DNA of 64,000 nt from the NCBI GenBank assembly GCA_003255025.1, contig QANY01008651.1, forward strand, positions 2,031,279-2,095,278, read 5' to 3'. This DNA comes from Datisca glomerata. Its lineage: Eukaryota; Streptophyta; Magnoliopsida; Cucurbitales; Datiscaceae. The position numbers and the translations under genes are program-made. The notes below the pieces were generated by a model, which saw only the letters and a program-made list of their open reading frames with translations, ran no database searches and was not told the DNA's origin. How positions within the stretch are numbered: position 1 is the first letter of the stretch; each line of letters opens with the position of its first letter. Below, in pieces: positions 12,684 through 24,077 of this stretch.

Positions 12684-12835
12684 TACAGCTTTAAATACTT
12701 AGCTGAAAGTATATCTATAAGAATGGTCTGCTAATTTCTGCTACAGCTTTAATGTGGTAACAGCTATTTAGAATTAGTTCTGAGAAGTCAAGCTTTGGTG
12801 ATTAATTGTTATATTCTGTAATGGAGGGGTTGGCA
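12684..12835 (+). repeat. Diverged direct repeat, copy B
   Basis: Second copy of the repeat at 11577-11755, in the same orientation and with the same order of conserved blocks, with small indels. Together the two copies bracket the ACS10-like fragment and the inverted peptide ORF pair. Confidence 0.65.
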
Positions 12836-14958
12836 GATGGTTTCAGCGACGTAATGGTCGTAATGTAGCGCAATCTGATCCCTCCGATACTGTTATAGCT
12901 CGCTATAGCGGAATTAAGGAGATTCGTGACGATCATTTAAAAAAAAAAAAATTAAAGAAAAGAAGTTAAAGAAGGCCGGGGAAGAGAAGCTCTGTAAGAC
13001 TGTAACTAAAAAGCAGGGGCATATGGGTATGCACTGTACGGGTCTCGAGAATTTTTATTCCGTCCTGGTCGGGAGGGAACAATTTTTTTTGTCTCATCTC
13101 ATCCGCATTGAAGAAAACAATGAGCGGATGAAATGGGGTGGGACGCGGTTTAGGACGGGATGAAACATGACGAAAAGTTTAATTAGTTTATAGTTAAAAA
13201 AATGTTCAAAAATTAAAAATGTTTAAAGTTAAAAAGATTAAAAGTGAAAATTAAAAAATGAAATAAAAAAATTAAACTATTTATAAAATTATTGGGATGA
13301 GACGGGACAAGACCATTTTTTTCAAGTTTGTCTCGTGTCTCATCTCATCTAAAATGGGATAAGAAAATTTTGTCTCATCACGTCTCTTTAAAAATGAGTG
13401 TTCCATCTCATCCTGTTCAGTTACATGATGACTATGTCAGACACATGCACACCCCTGTCGGGGAAGAATCTGGGGGGTGTGGGTGTTTGTTTGGCAAGAA
13501 GATGGAGATTGGAAGTAGGAAGAACAGGTGGTTATTTTCTATTGGAAGACCTATGTACTTTTTAAAATTAGAAGACATAATGAGTTAAATAATTATTTTT
13601 AGTAAGTTAAATAAGTTTAAAATTGTTGTTGAATATGTCAAAAATATAAAAAAAGTGTTACAAACTGATAGTGTGAGTTACTCATTAAAAGAAAAAAATA
13701 AATTGATCATTTAAAAAAATGCACGACTTAGTACGTAATGTGCCATTGGGACGTGACATAGACTATGACCAAGATTCAAAATCATGGGTTGATTTAGTGC
13801 TGTCAGTTTTAACTCCAATCCTTTCTCTAGCCATCCCTTAAACGTAGGTCAAGTTGTATTGAATACAGATAATTTAAGATGTTGGTATGAAAATCTAAGT
13901 AATATAGAAAGAGAAGTATACTGAAGAGAAAAATGAGTTCAACTGTAGTTACCTCCATCGTTGAATCATAGTTGTTACTAACGAGTGACAGTTGTGAAGA
14001 TTACATACATAGACTTTTGTTAATTAGTGTGGGATTGAGATGCATTTGTAGATGTTATTTCATTCTAAAGTAATATTACGCTCCTTTGGTAGCACTTAAA
14101 TTTCCAGCAACAATTGTATAAGACTGAAAGTATTATAATTCAATACACAAATTTTTAGACATGAACGGGACTAAAAATTTGTTTGGGAGAGAAGATCAGA
14201 CCTGAAAATTGAGTTCAGGTTATAAGGGTTTGATTTTCTTGTTCGTGTTCAAATCTCACTATAGACATTTGTAGGGACAATGATGTAGTTATTTACATTT
14301 CATCATCTTCTATTTAATTACCTGAATCTTCACCCCGACATAAGTGCGATATGAGAGACTTCAACATTGTGACATGTAGACACAATGTTTATTTCGAGGT
14401 AATGGAACAATCTCACCTCTTATTGAGTGTGATTCTTCTGCTATGAAAATATAATAATAAAGAGAAGTTGCACAGACTATCATGTAAAAGTTGAATGACT
14501 CATCGACTATTTTAAAAAAAAATGTTAGAAGCTCAATAATAAAATCAAAATTTATGAGATCTGATTAGACCAGACGCAACATGAAACTATCCCCAACTGT
14601 TAGAATCCAAGGACCACCCCACCCCCTCTGTTTAGAATACAAGGAACTAGAGAAACGGATCTAACACGTGTGCTTAATTTAATGTTAACTAAGTACGATA
14701 GATGATGTTACATATTTGTTCTTCTAAAAATAGTCCATTCCACACAAGTTTCTTTAAATTTAATCTTTAATTATATATTAAATACCCACTTACTTTAATA
14801 TTTACTACGAATAAGTTTGACAAAAATATATTGAGCTCAATTATCTAGAGTGAAAAGTATTTTAATATAATTAGTAACGGTACACGTGCGATAGTAAAAT
14901 ATAAAGTCTGTGTTTTAGGATTATCATGTATTATTAAACTTTTACGATTATTATTTTA
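12836..14958. other. Intergenic, no gene recognised
   Basis: AT-rich sequence with poly-A runs. A possible non-autonomous hAT element lies at 13013-13459; it begins CAGGGGC, ends CACCCCTG and has repetitive TCTCATC/GGGATGAGAC-type sequence inside. No convincing target-site duplication flanks it, so I do not call it as an element. No coding frame here shows conserved features. Confidence 0.4.
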
Positions 14959-15533
14959 GAAAAAATTACACTTTTAGTCATTAACTTTTATCACTGTTTT
15001 TATGTGATCATCTAACTTTCAAAATATTTTTATGTGGTCCTCTCATATAACCATGTTAGTTAATCTGTTAAATTTACTAGCATGGTCCTAATCAATACGT
15101 CTACTATCTTTGAGTATAATACTAGTTTCTCTTCAATCAGACGTTGGCTTTATTTCAGTAGCACATTGATTGGGCTTAGAGTTTAGATGGGTGGCTTTCT
15201 TTTGCATTCTTTCTAGGCCGTCCATCTGAGATCAGTTTAATTTCAGACAAATTAATCCGGTTTACATAAAAACAAGGTGTCTGACATGGTGGACAAGGGG
15301 TTTAAGAGAGGGTGTATATACTATTACTTTAAAAAAGGTGGTTGTCGCATTAGCATCCAGCCAAGTCAGCAATCCAGTCAGCTTTGACATCAATTATGTT
15401 GATGGTGTTTTTAACGACGTTAAACAATAAGATCATATAAAAATGTATTTGACAGTTAAAGGACTAAGTTAAAAGTTAGGGGACCACATAGAAACCCTGA
15501 TGAAAGTTAGGAGACTAAAAAAGTATTTTTCTC
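14959..15533. mobile_element. Mutator-like inverted-repeat element (MITE)
   Basis: The left end, GAAAAAATTACACTTTTAGTC, is mirrored on the opposite strand at the right end by GAGAAAAATACTTTTTTAGTC. The similarity continues inward for about 90 bases (TAACTTT, TATGTGGTCC, TTATATGATC). Flanks read TTATTTTA at 14951-14958 and TTATTTTT at 15534-15541, an apparent 8-base target duplication with one mismatch. There is no transposase. Long terminal inverted repeats and an 8-9 base duplication fit the Mutator superfamily. Confidence 0.65.
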
Positions 15534-16412
15534 TTATTTTTATCATATATCTCTCAACATTTGATATATAATTTATAAATATTCAAATATTCAAATAAGA
15601 AGGGCAAATATCCACCATTAAATTACAGCTATAAAATATCAATAAGATAACTCTATAATAAAATTATAAATTTAGAGATTGTACAAATAGTATGTTGACT
15701 ATTTATATAATTATTTTCTTATTGATTCTCCATTTTTATATATTGTAGATATATTATATATTATAGATATCATGAATTAAAGATATATGAGAGTTTATGT
15801 AGAAATATATTTGTATATTATTATTATTGATATTTTTAATTTTCAATGTTAATAAAAGAACAAATATAAATGAGAATTTAATTAATTATTTTTAATATTA
15901 ATATCAACTAATAAAAATGTAACACAATGTATTTTAATGAATGTTATATGATTAGTTAAAAATACATGAACAAATTTGTTCAAAAATGATTCCCGTACAC
16001 ATGCCACTTTTATTATGTTATAGATACCAACTTCGGGGTTTTTGAGTCTTTTGAGTTGGTTAACGATTGAATAACTCGAATTTAATATTAATTGCACTCT
16101 TAATTTGTAATTAGCATCAAAGTTAACGAATAAACCTTATATACAACAAAGGGGTAGTTAAGTAAATTAAGTAAAACCCATCTTGTTCCCTCTCACCTTA
16201 CTTACATTCCCCTTTCGCACACTTTTCTCGGCCTCACTCTATCCGAAGCTTCAACTGCCAAACCCAACCACCGACTTCACCTTCCTTTCTTTCCATTCAA
16301 TCTCTTATTCAGTCGCCGGCTGGGCTACCCCGCCCGATTATGATGGCTCAAATTGACCCAACCTGCCCGACGAAACCGGAAATTTGAATCGTTTACCCGC
16401 CGGGTGATTGCT
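15534..16412. other. Very AT-rich spacer and ACS10-like promoter/leader
   Basis: 15534-16130 is extremely AT-rich with no gene. From about 16170 the composition changes to a C/T-rich leader typical of a plant 5' UTR running to the ACS10-like start at 16413. No clear TATA box stands out. Confidence 0.4.
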
Positions 16413-18701
16413 ATGAGGCTTATCGTTCCACTTCAAGGCGTCGTTCAAGGCCGTGGAGGCCTCATCTTTGGCTCTCTTATCCCCTGTGCTCTCTTTTACT
16501 TCCTCCAACTTTACTTGAAACGACATCGTTCTTCTGGCCCGCCGTCTTCCTCGAACCCTTCGTCCCCTTCTGAATCCTCCTCTAACCTTGTAGAGCTCCA
16601 ACGCTCATCTTCACGGTCAAATTTGTCAAGCCGTGGATCCATTGGTCGGGTCCGAGTAGCTGCACGAATCAGTTCAATAGCTAAACCCAATGATTCTCCT
16701 TATTATATCGGGTTGGATCGTGTCTCGGAGGATCCGTATGATAGGCTGCGTAATCCAAATGGCATTATTCAGCTCGGATTATCCGAGAACAGGGTAACTT
16801 CATTTCTTCTGTTTCGTTTTTGTGTTTTCTTAATTGGGCTTCTCTTTTCATTTGGTGTTTTCGTTTTCCCTCTAAATATTGTTTCTGTGGGTGGTTGAAG
16901 ATGTGCTTTGATTTGCTTGAGAAATGGGGTTCGGATAATTTAGCCAGTTCGTTGATAGGAGGCAATGACGGCAATTTGAATATTAGTGGGATTGCGACTT
17001 ACCAGCCATTCGATGGACTGATGGAGTTGAAAGTGGTAAGGAACAGCTATCTTCCGTTTTAAACCGCAAACTAAGATTCTTAAGGTTCTAAAGTTAGATA
17101 GCTAGCTCTATTTGCTCTAGATTTGACCACTCTGGTTCTTCTGTTGTATTAGATTCCATAGACTGTAGTTGCACAATTGAATATAAGCCATTTGCTTAGC
17201 TTGGAAAAAATGATGCAGCAGTATTTAGGTGGATGTTCTCTCTGTGCAACATTATTGAATATATGGTATTGATGTTTTAATGCTAGTAGCTCTGAAGGTG
17301 TGTGCGCGCCCGCGTAGGAGTTTAAACATCTACTGATAAAAAACAAAGAAATACAAAGTCATTTCATATTCCCATGAAAAAGTAGCTTCTTAGGCTTCAG
17401 TACTATGAATGTTAGTTGACATTTCCATGGATGTTGAAACTTCTATATGGCTTCTTTAACATTTTTGGTACGACAAGCGTTGATGAAGGACCTATATTCT
17501 TATCTATTTCTTTTCTCTGGGATATGCAGGCTATGGCAGGCTTCATGTCCCAGGTGATGGGTCAAGCAGTGATATTTGACCCGTCACAATTGGTGTTGAC
17601 ATCTGGTGCAACCCCTGCAATTGAGCTACTATGCTTCTGCTTAGCAGATCATGGAAATGCATTTCTTGTTCCTACCCCATATTATCCCGGGTGAGTGCTA
17701 TTATTGTATTGCTCGACGCGACCAGGGTTACATATGATTTAATTAACTCATTTTATGCAGTATAATGATTTATACAAATTAATTACTTTTACTGCTAGAA
17801 CATATGGAAATTTTCTGTGAGGTTGATTAGGAAACCCATATGCAGTTTTGATAGAGATATGAGATGGAGAACTGGAGTGGATCTGATACCTGTTCACTGT
17901 CGCAGTACTGACAACTTCTTCTTGAATATCACTGTTCTTGAGCAAGCATTTAATCAGGCAAAAAAACGAGGAACAAAAGTTCGTGGAATTCTCATCTCTA
18001 ACCCTACTAACCCTGTTGGCAATGTGTTACCTAGAGAAATACTCTACGATATATTAGATTTTGCCCAGGAGAAGAATATCCATATTATTTGTGATGAAGT
18101 ATTTGCAGGGTCTATATATGCAAATGGGGAGTTTGTGAGCATGGCTGAAATCATCGAGTCAGAAGATTTTGACAAGAACAGGATTCATATAGTATACGGA
18201 TTGTCAAAAGACCTCTCTCTTCCTGGCTTCAGGGTTGGGGCTATTTATTCATATAATGAGAGTGTTCTAGCTGCTGCGAGAAGGCTGACAAGATTTTGCC
18301 CCATTTCTGCTCCAACACAGCGTCTGGTTATTTCAATACTTTCAGATAAAAAATTTCTTCAGGAATATTTAGCGACCAGCAGAGAAAGGATAAGGGAGAT
18401 GTCCGATGCATTTGTGGCGGGTTTAAATCGATTAGGAATCAAGTGTGCGAAGAGCAGTGCTGGTTTATTCTGTTGGGCTGACATGAGTGGTCTAATCCGT
18501 TCTTACAGTGAGAAAGGTGAACTTGAATTGTGGGAGAAGTTGTTGAATGTGGCCAAAATCAATGTGACTCCTGGCTCTGCCTGCCATTGCATAGAACCAG
18601 GATGGTTCCGGTGTTGTTTCACCACTCTTGCTCAAGATGATATTTCTATAGTTATTGAACGTATTAGAAAAGTTGCTGAAACTTGTAAATCTCCCAGTTG
18701 A
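16413..18701 (+). CDS. ACS10: ACS10-like aminotransferase (4 exons)
   Basis: PLP-dependent class I/II aminotransferase of the ACS10/ACS12 clade. In Arabidopsis these act on aspartate and aromatic amino acids rather than as ACC synthases. Exons: 16413-16793, 16901-17035, 17530-17690 and 17846-18701; GT-AG junctions keep frame and give 510 residues. The N-terminus [17 protein letters not shown] is a hallmark of the clade and is followed by a hydrophobic segment ([18 protein letters not shown]), probably a membrane anchor, then a Ser-rich linker. Core motifs: [27 protein letters not shown] (278-285), CDEVFAG (308-314) and [14 protein letters not shown] with catalytic Lys347. An upstream in-frame extension begins with TTG at 16353, not ATG, so I start at 16413. 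ACS10 versus ACS12 is a best guess. Confidence 0.92.
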
Positions 18702-19315
18702 GATGCTAAATTTTGCATTAAATTCAAATTAATATATGTATTGCTTAAGATTCGCAGGATCGGAAATCAGTACATGTTGGGGAAAAGATTTGGTCAACGC
18801 ATGCTCTGCTATTCGTTTATTACATCTTTTTTTCCTGGTTGAATTATTGCAGGGTTTTAATTAAATTGAACTGTGGAACTCAGTAAGTACACATCATCAA
18901 GTCGCAGAAGTGGAAAACTACAATGCTTCTGAAGTGGCTGAAAGGAGAACTTCTTGCTGGCTAATTTAGAATCTGCTGACAGAGATTAGTTTTCCTTCTT
19001 CCCCATTTTAAGTCTCAGCTGGGAATTCCTCTTCCAATGCAGTCCAGTTATTTTGCTGCTGGTTCCTAACATGAAGCATCCAAATGCTTTCTTCATCACT
19101 TCCTGCCATAGCCGCAAAAACCAAGTAATGGTCTTCAATTCATTTTCGGTACATAAATATTTTAAATATCTAGATGTCAGTAATGTTTATACTTTTCCGA
19201 TCATATTTCTGACAAAGCAACTTGAAATCTGGATTTCATCCTCTGTAGCTTTGACGTTGATTTGCCTTGACCACATGTGATTAACTCTTAGATGTTTTAA
19301 TAGCTAAAGATAGTT
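18702..19315. other. 3' flank between convergent genes
   Basis: Non-coding sequence containing the 3' UTR of the ACS10-like gene and, from the other side, the 3' end of the DUF688 gene. The two genes converge here. No further gene is seen. Confidence 0.5.
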
Positions 19316-20194
19316 TCATTTCAATAAATTATAAGCATGAGACAAGCATACCTTTGTTATATTACTTTTACTCATCTCCACACCTTTCCTTCTGCAACTC
19401 ATCCTTCTGCTCATCATTATCAGTTCTCCTAGTGTTGGTGTTCTCCTTGCTGCAAAATTACTTGTGTTTTCATGATCAAAATCTGTAATATTTATATCTG
19501 TTGGAGTGGAAGTTCTCATCTCAGGAGGGTACCCAATCTTTTCAAGGAAACCGGTTCTGGGTGGTAACAAGGGAAATAGGTTTTCCAATAACGAAGGCCT
19601 AATAAGGCTCAAACATGAAGTTCCAGTTGCATAGCTGCCAGTAGTACTGCTTATATCAGTATCCGACAGACTGTTTGTATCGGAATCACCACTTGGTGTT
19701 TGGTCCATAGGAACATCGTTCACAACTGCTATTGATGATATTAGACAATTTTCTGAGACTGGAGCGGAGCTGAATGACTCACCCTTTCCAGAACTGAATC
19801 TTTCGCTACTTAATTCAGATATCCAGTCTGGTACATAATCACCTTCACTTGTTTTGTCATTGTTGCTCGTAGTGTGTATCAGAGGCAACAGCCAGCTGAG
19901 GGGCTCTGCGAATGAAAGTGAGGTTGTAGATTCGAGTATTGGATATGTTAAAAAAGGTAGTGGTTTCCCGGGCTTTTCTTCCCATAAGAAGGGAACTGAG
20001 GCAACAAGCTTGACCGGAGCCGGAGGTATAAGTAGCGAAGAAGAAGAAGAAACTGTAGTAGAACCAGTAGAACCAGAAATCTCAGGATTCCAATCTTTTT
20101 TAGGAAAGCCTGGCTTTTCTTCCCAAAGAAAGGGAATTGAAGGGGGTAGCCTAACATACTTGTTAAAATTTTCTTTCAAATCATCTTCAACCAT
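19316..20194 (-). CDS. DUF688 family protein
   Basis: A 292-residue plant-specific protein of unknown function. Two copies of the family motif are present: SIPFLWEEKPGFP near residue 19 and SVPFLWEEKPGKP near residue 66. After a Ser/Thr-rich acidic middle, the C-terminal part has ARRTPTLGELIMMSRRMSCRRKGVEM, of which the TLGEL-MMSRR-SCRRK pattern is typical of DUF688 proteins. The start at 20194 places the first motif near the N-terminus, as in homologues. The last dozen residues could be an unspliced intron: a donor-like AAAG|GTATGC lies at 19352/19351, so the true C-terminus may differ. A CT microsatellite lies about 120 bases upstream. Confidence 0.8.
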   Translation of the reverse strand: MVEDDLKENFNKYVRLPPSIPFLWEEKPGFPKKDWNPEISGSTGSTTVSSSSSLLIPPAPVKLVASVPFLWEEKPGKPLPFLTYPILESTTSLSFAEPLSWLLPLIHTTSNNDKTSEGDYVPDWISELSSERFSSGKGESFSSAPVSENCLISSIAVVNDVPMDQTPSGDSDTNSLSDTDISSTTGSYATGTSCLSLIRPSLLENLFPLLPPRTGFLEKIGYPPEMRTSTPTDINITDFDHENTSNFAARRTPTLGELIMMSRRMSCRRKGVEMSKSNITKVCLSHAYNLLK

Positions 20195-20314
20195 TTTTTC
20201 TGGTCAGCTGATAATGTCATATTGAATCTTTGTTCTTCTTTATATATAGAGGGTTTTGAAGTGGGTTAGGGATGTCTGCTCCCATATCACTACTTCTAAA
20301 GATTAGGCTTACCT

Positions 20315-20315
<1 letters not shown>

Positions 20316-20354
<39 letters not shown>
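20316..20354. repeat. CT microsatellite upstream of the DUF688 gene
   Basis: About 19 uninterrupted CT units. They lie upstream of the minus-strand DUF688 start, so they read GA on its sense strand. A TATATATA run near 20241-20248 lies between the microsatellite and the gene and may be the TATA box of the DUF688 gene. Confidence 0.85.
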
Positions 20355-20363
<9 letters not shown>

Positions 20364-22288
20364 TGTTGAGCCAAAATTTGCCAAACCTATTTAAAAATGG
20401 TCAGTGGTATTGGAACTATAGTGGGCGTTTAATTGTAAAACGGAAGTTCCTGGCACTTTTGATCTTATTCGGTTTATAATGTCCATTTTTGTTCGTTTAT
20501 AATGTAGAGTTTGTTGAATTTTTAGCACTTTTGGCGACGTGGGTTCTGGTTCTCTCACCTTGATCACAAACACGAGTGGATTTCAATGGTCTGGATTTCT
20601 CTAAATATATGGTATCTTAAAGATTTTCTTTAGTTTGTAAAGACTAAATCTAGACCATCCAAAATATTTTAATGTTCCAGATTCAAAAACGTGATACATC
20701 ATATTATAAGGAATAAGTGCGGATCCGAATCTCACATGTGGAGTAGTAAGATATCTTTTACAAGCATTTTTAAGAGAGAGATCCAATTATAAGTTGATCT
20801 CTATCAATAAAATTAACTATTTAATATGTTAGGTTTTAAAATATGATATATGGAATTATTGAAAATTGCTAGGGGAGACTTTATGGCTGTGGAAATCTTC
20901 CCACGGTATGAATTATGGGTTTATACACAAATAGTCATATTATAAAAAATTGGATGGCCACAATGAGATATATTGGTGAAGCTGGTTCCGAATGAAAACA
21001 TAGCGATTGGGGGATACAAAATGTATGACATTGGAAGTTGATTCAAGGTAAGCCCCTGCCCCTCAATTAGTTATGCCCAAAATTAAAATTAAATTATAAA
21101 ATGTGTGTATTGGTGTTATATCTATATGGAGAGAGGGAGAATTCGGGATTATTATGCATTTAAATAAAATAATAAAAAGGTTCATTAAATTTAGTAACTA
21201 ACTAAATATCAAATTCATTAAATTTTATGAAATTTACTAAATTAAATTTAAATTGGTAACTTACTAAATATGAAATTCATTAAATTTAAATAAATTTGCT
21301 ACATTAATTTTTTTAAAGAAAAAATTTATATTTGATATTTTTTAAAAGTTGTGTACGAAATTAATTTTAAAATTAGAAAGTTGTCTAAATAGTATGATTT
21401 CTATATAAATTAACTAAAGACGAGATTTACTTAAATATTTTCCAAGATTATTTTCTTATTTATTGATTTACTTAAATCTTTTTTATCAAACACATAAACT
21501 TTAAATTTATGCCCAAGACTTATAAACCTAGAGCTTATAGGATAAACTAAGAAAAAAAAACAAAAGACGAGAATTAATATAGTTTGTTACGTATACAATA
21601 TTTTAGATTTTAAGAGTCTATCATTATCTTAACTCGATATATGCATAAACTATAATTACATTTCCAATTGTAATTACATCTCTATACCATCATACTTTTT
21701 TAAGAAAATACCCAAACGAAAAAATTGAGAAATCACTTGATAAGGACAATTTAGTGTGGAAAAAAAATCAAATGAAGACTCTCACTTTTTTTTTTTAAAA
21801 CTAAATCTGACTTTTTCAACATAGTAGAATACTAAAATGACCCCTAATTAGACAATGGTCTAATAAAAAATTATTAGACTTTAATTTAACATTCTCCGTG
21901 AAAATTTACACTCGGATTAACAAAAATTATTTGCTAAACAGTCACAAATTCTAACTAAAAAAATTTAAACCATAGAGATAATTTAATATTTTATTTTATA
22001 AAAAAGACTGAATTTCATTAAAAAAAATCAAAGAATGGTTCTAAAATCATGTTTTCTTTCAAGTTAAAACGCTAGTAAATATTGTTTTTTTTTTGTCAAA
22101 CTTCGCTATAATGATAAGATCTCTCGAGTAACAGATGCCTTAAACCACTCGTCAATTACTTAATGGTTTCCCAATGGGCCTTAACTTTTTTTAATTACGT
22201 TAGCTAATTATTCGTATTTAGTTTCTTAATTCAAAGTTTAAATCAGATACTCTATACCAAATACAACTCCTCCTCCCTCACTTGTTCT
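20355..22288. other. Intergenic, no gene recognised
   Basis: AT-rich spacer between the divergent DUF688 and A20/AN1 genes. Short open frames are scattered, none conserved. Some short AAATTCATTAAATTTA-type repeats occur at 21180-21300. Confidence 0.5.
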
Positions 22289-22299
22289 CTATATATATC
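22289..22299 (+). promoter_or_regulatory. Probable TATA box of the A20/AN1 gene
   Basis: The run CTATATATATC lies about 115 bases before the ATG at 22411. It is followed by a purine-rich leader (GAAGAAGAAAGAGGAGAGAGG) just before the start codon. Confidence 0.5.
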
Positions 22300-22410
22300 T
22301 CAATCACGAATCAAACTTTACTTAACTTTTAGTTAAATTTCATTTAATTTTCTCAGATCGCTGTGTTCTCTTTTCAGTAGCTGAAGAAGAAAGAGGAGAG
22401 AGGAGAGGAT

Positions 22411-22926
22411 ATGGCGAGAAATCCGCAACTTTGTGCAAACAACTGTGGCTTTTATGGAACAGAGGAGAACAGAAACCTGTGTTCCAGTTGCTACAATTCT
22501 TTTCTCAAAGGAAAATTATTTTCCAATTTTTCTAAAATCGATTTGGGTCCCTCAGAACAACGTTGTACTAAAGATTGTGGCTTGTTTGGTTCCCGAGAAA
22601 ATCATGGCCTCTGCTCCGCGTGCTACAAAAATAAAACCCATGTTGATCAAGAACCAGAGATTGAAGAAACATCAGAGAAATTTTCTTTTATTGAAGGGTC
22701 AGGATCGAAATCAAGTTCTACAAAAAGGGTTAAGATCAGATGCAGGACGTGCAGCAAGAAAGTGGGCTTATTGGGTTTTAATTGTAGATGTGGGGATGTG
22801 TTCTGTGGTAGCCATAGATACCCAGAAGAGCACTTTTGCAGTGTTGATTTAAAAATTATTGGGCGTCGGATTTTGGCAGAGGAAAACCCACTTTGCGAGA
22901 CTGATAAGTTAGAAAGAAGGGTTTAG
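22411..22926 (+). CDS. A20-A20-AN1 zinc-finger stress-associated protein
   Basis: Stress-associated protein (SAP) family. Members act in abiotic-stress responses and some have ubiquitin-binding or E3 ligase activity. The 171-residue intronless ORF has two A20 fingers instead of the usual one: Cys8-Cys12-Cys24-Cys27 and Cys52-Cys56-Cys68-Cys71, with closely similar sequence (GFYGTEENRNLC, GLFGSRENHGLC). The AN1 finger has all eight ligands: Cys111, Cys114, Cys125, Cys127, Cys132, His135, His141, Cys143. The spacer between A20 and AN1 is short and acidic/serine-rich. The absence of an intron in the coding region is normal for this family. The duplicated A20 finger is the unusual part. Confidence 0.93.
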   Translation: MARNPQLCANNCGFYGTEENRNLCSSCYNSFLKGKLFSNFSKIDLGPSEQRCTKDCGLFGSRENHGLCSACYKNKTHVDQEPEIEETSEKFSFIEGSGSKSSSTKRVKIRCRTCSKKVGLLGFNCRCGDVFCGSHRYPEEHFCSVDLKIIGRRILAEENPLCETDKLERRV

Positions 22927-23154
22927 ATATTCTATTTTTCTTCTCTCTTTTTCTTCCAAGTTTTATTTTCTCTAATGGGTTATAGTATATATACTGCCTT
23001 ATTATTATTTGTATATCAACCAAACGTTTAATTAAGGATTTTTATTACTTTTTTATCTAAAAATAATTATGGTTTACAGATTATTTATGGTAATCTTTTC
23101 CCTTGAGACGACTTTTTTTTATAAAAGGTTGGTGAACAATGATCTTACTTCAAC
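22927..23154. other. 3' flank of the A20/AN1 gene
   Basis: T-rich sequence holding the probable 3' UTR. Its last 16 bases, 23139-23154, are the left target-site copy of the neighbouring SINE. Confidence 0.5.
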
Positions 23155-23366
23155 GACAAGAACGACAAGTGTGTAGCGTGAGTGGTTAATGTGCTCCACG
23201 GAGAGTTAATCGTTCTGGTTATGCACGAGTCCAATCTCGTTGAAAGCACTTGTAGTCAGGGTTTTCTAACCTGCCAGTTGAGCAAAATTAGTCCAGCTCT
23301 AATATGAGTGGGAGCACCTGTGCCAAAGAAGACATAAAACATGACTTTTTTTAAAGGAAAAAAAAC
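23155..23366 (+). mobile_element. SINE retrotransposon
   Basis: A tRNA-like RNA polymerase III promoter is visible: box A-like TAGCGTGAGTGG at about 23174-23185 and box B-like GCACGAGTCCAATCTC about 40 bases later. The body ends in an A-rich tail (TTTAAAGGAAAAAAAAC). Flanks carry a target-site duplication: ATGATCTTACTTCAAC at 23139-23154 and ATGATCTTACTTGAAC at 23367-23382, followed by a further copy of the same sequence. Length, promoter and duplication all fit a plant SINE. Confidence 0.75.
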
Positions 23367-23382
23367 ATGATCTTACTTGAAC

Positions 23383-24077
23383 ATGATCTTACTTGAACAT
23401 GATCTTTACCCTTTAGTAAAAATGTTAATTGGTTTTGCATGGTTGAAATTATTTGCTTTCATTACTAAAAAAAATAAAAGAGAATAATGAAAGTTGAGAT
23501 GTGGCCAACGTTCAAAATCAATGTTAAAATAAGAGTTTGAGGTTGAAAACTTGAGTCATGCTAGGCCAACTCTCGCTCCATTTAAAAAAAACAAAAAAAT
23601 AACTCTCGCTCCAAGTTATTTAAAAAATTATATTTGAAGAGGGTTTAGGTTTAAATTACATCCCAAAGACTTTTGGCTGACATTCTCTACTAATGTAGGA
23701 TATAAGTTAGTGATATATTTTAAGTTTAACTGTATCTTGATTTTTAATTTTTATTAATTTGGAATTATAGGTAGAATTAGTTTTTTACTTGTTTAGATGA
23801 TATTTTAGGATTTGAAATTTAAAAATATAGTTCATACATGATAATATATGGATTAGGTTAATTTTGAAATTTTTAATTAGTATTTTAGAGTTTTTTGAAG
23901 CTTTTAAATAGGTTGCTATGGTGTAATCTGAAAATTATATTTGGTTTTAATATTATCCCAGAGACTAACTTTTTTCTCCAAGTTTTCGATATTCTTGCGA
24001 GAATAAATGAATTGTTGATGCTAATTTTTATGGTATCTGTGTCCGAATAAACATACTAGTAGAAGGTTATTTCTAAT
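23383..24077. other. Spacer between SINE and viral insertion
   Basis: AT-rich sequence with no coding frame. It ends just before the AG-rich left boundary of the endogenous pararetrovirus. Confidence 0.5.
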
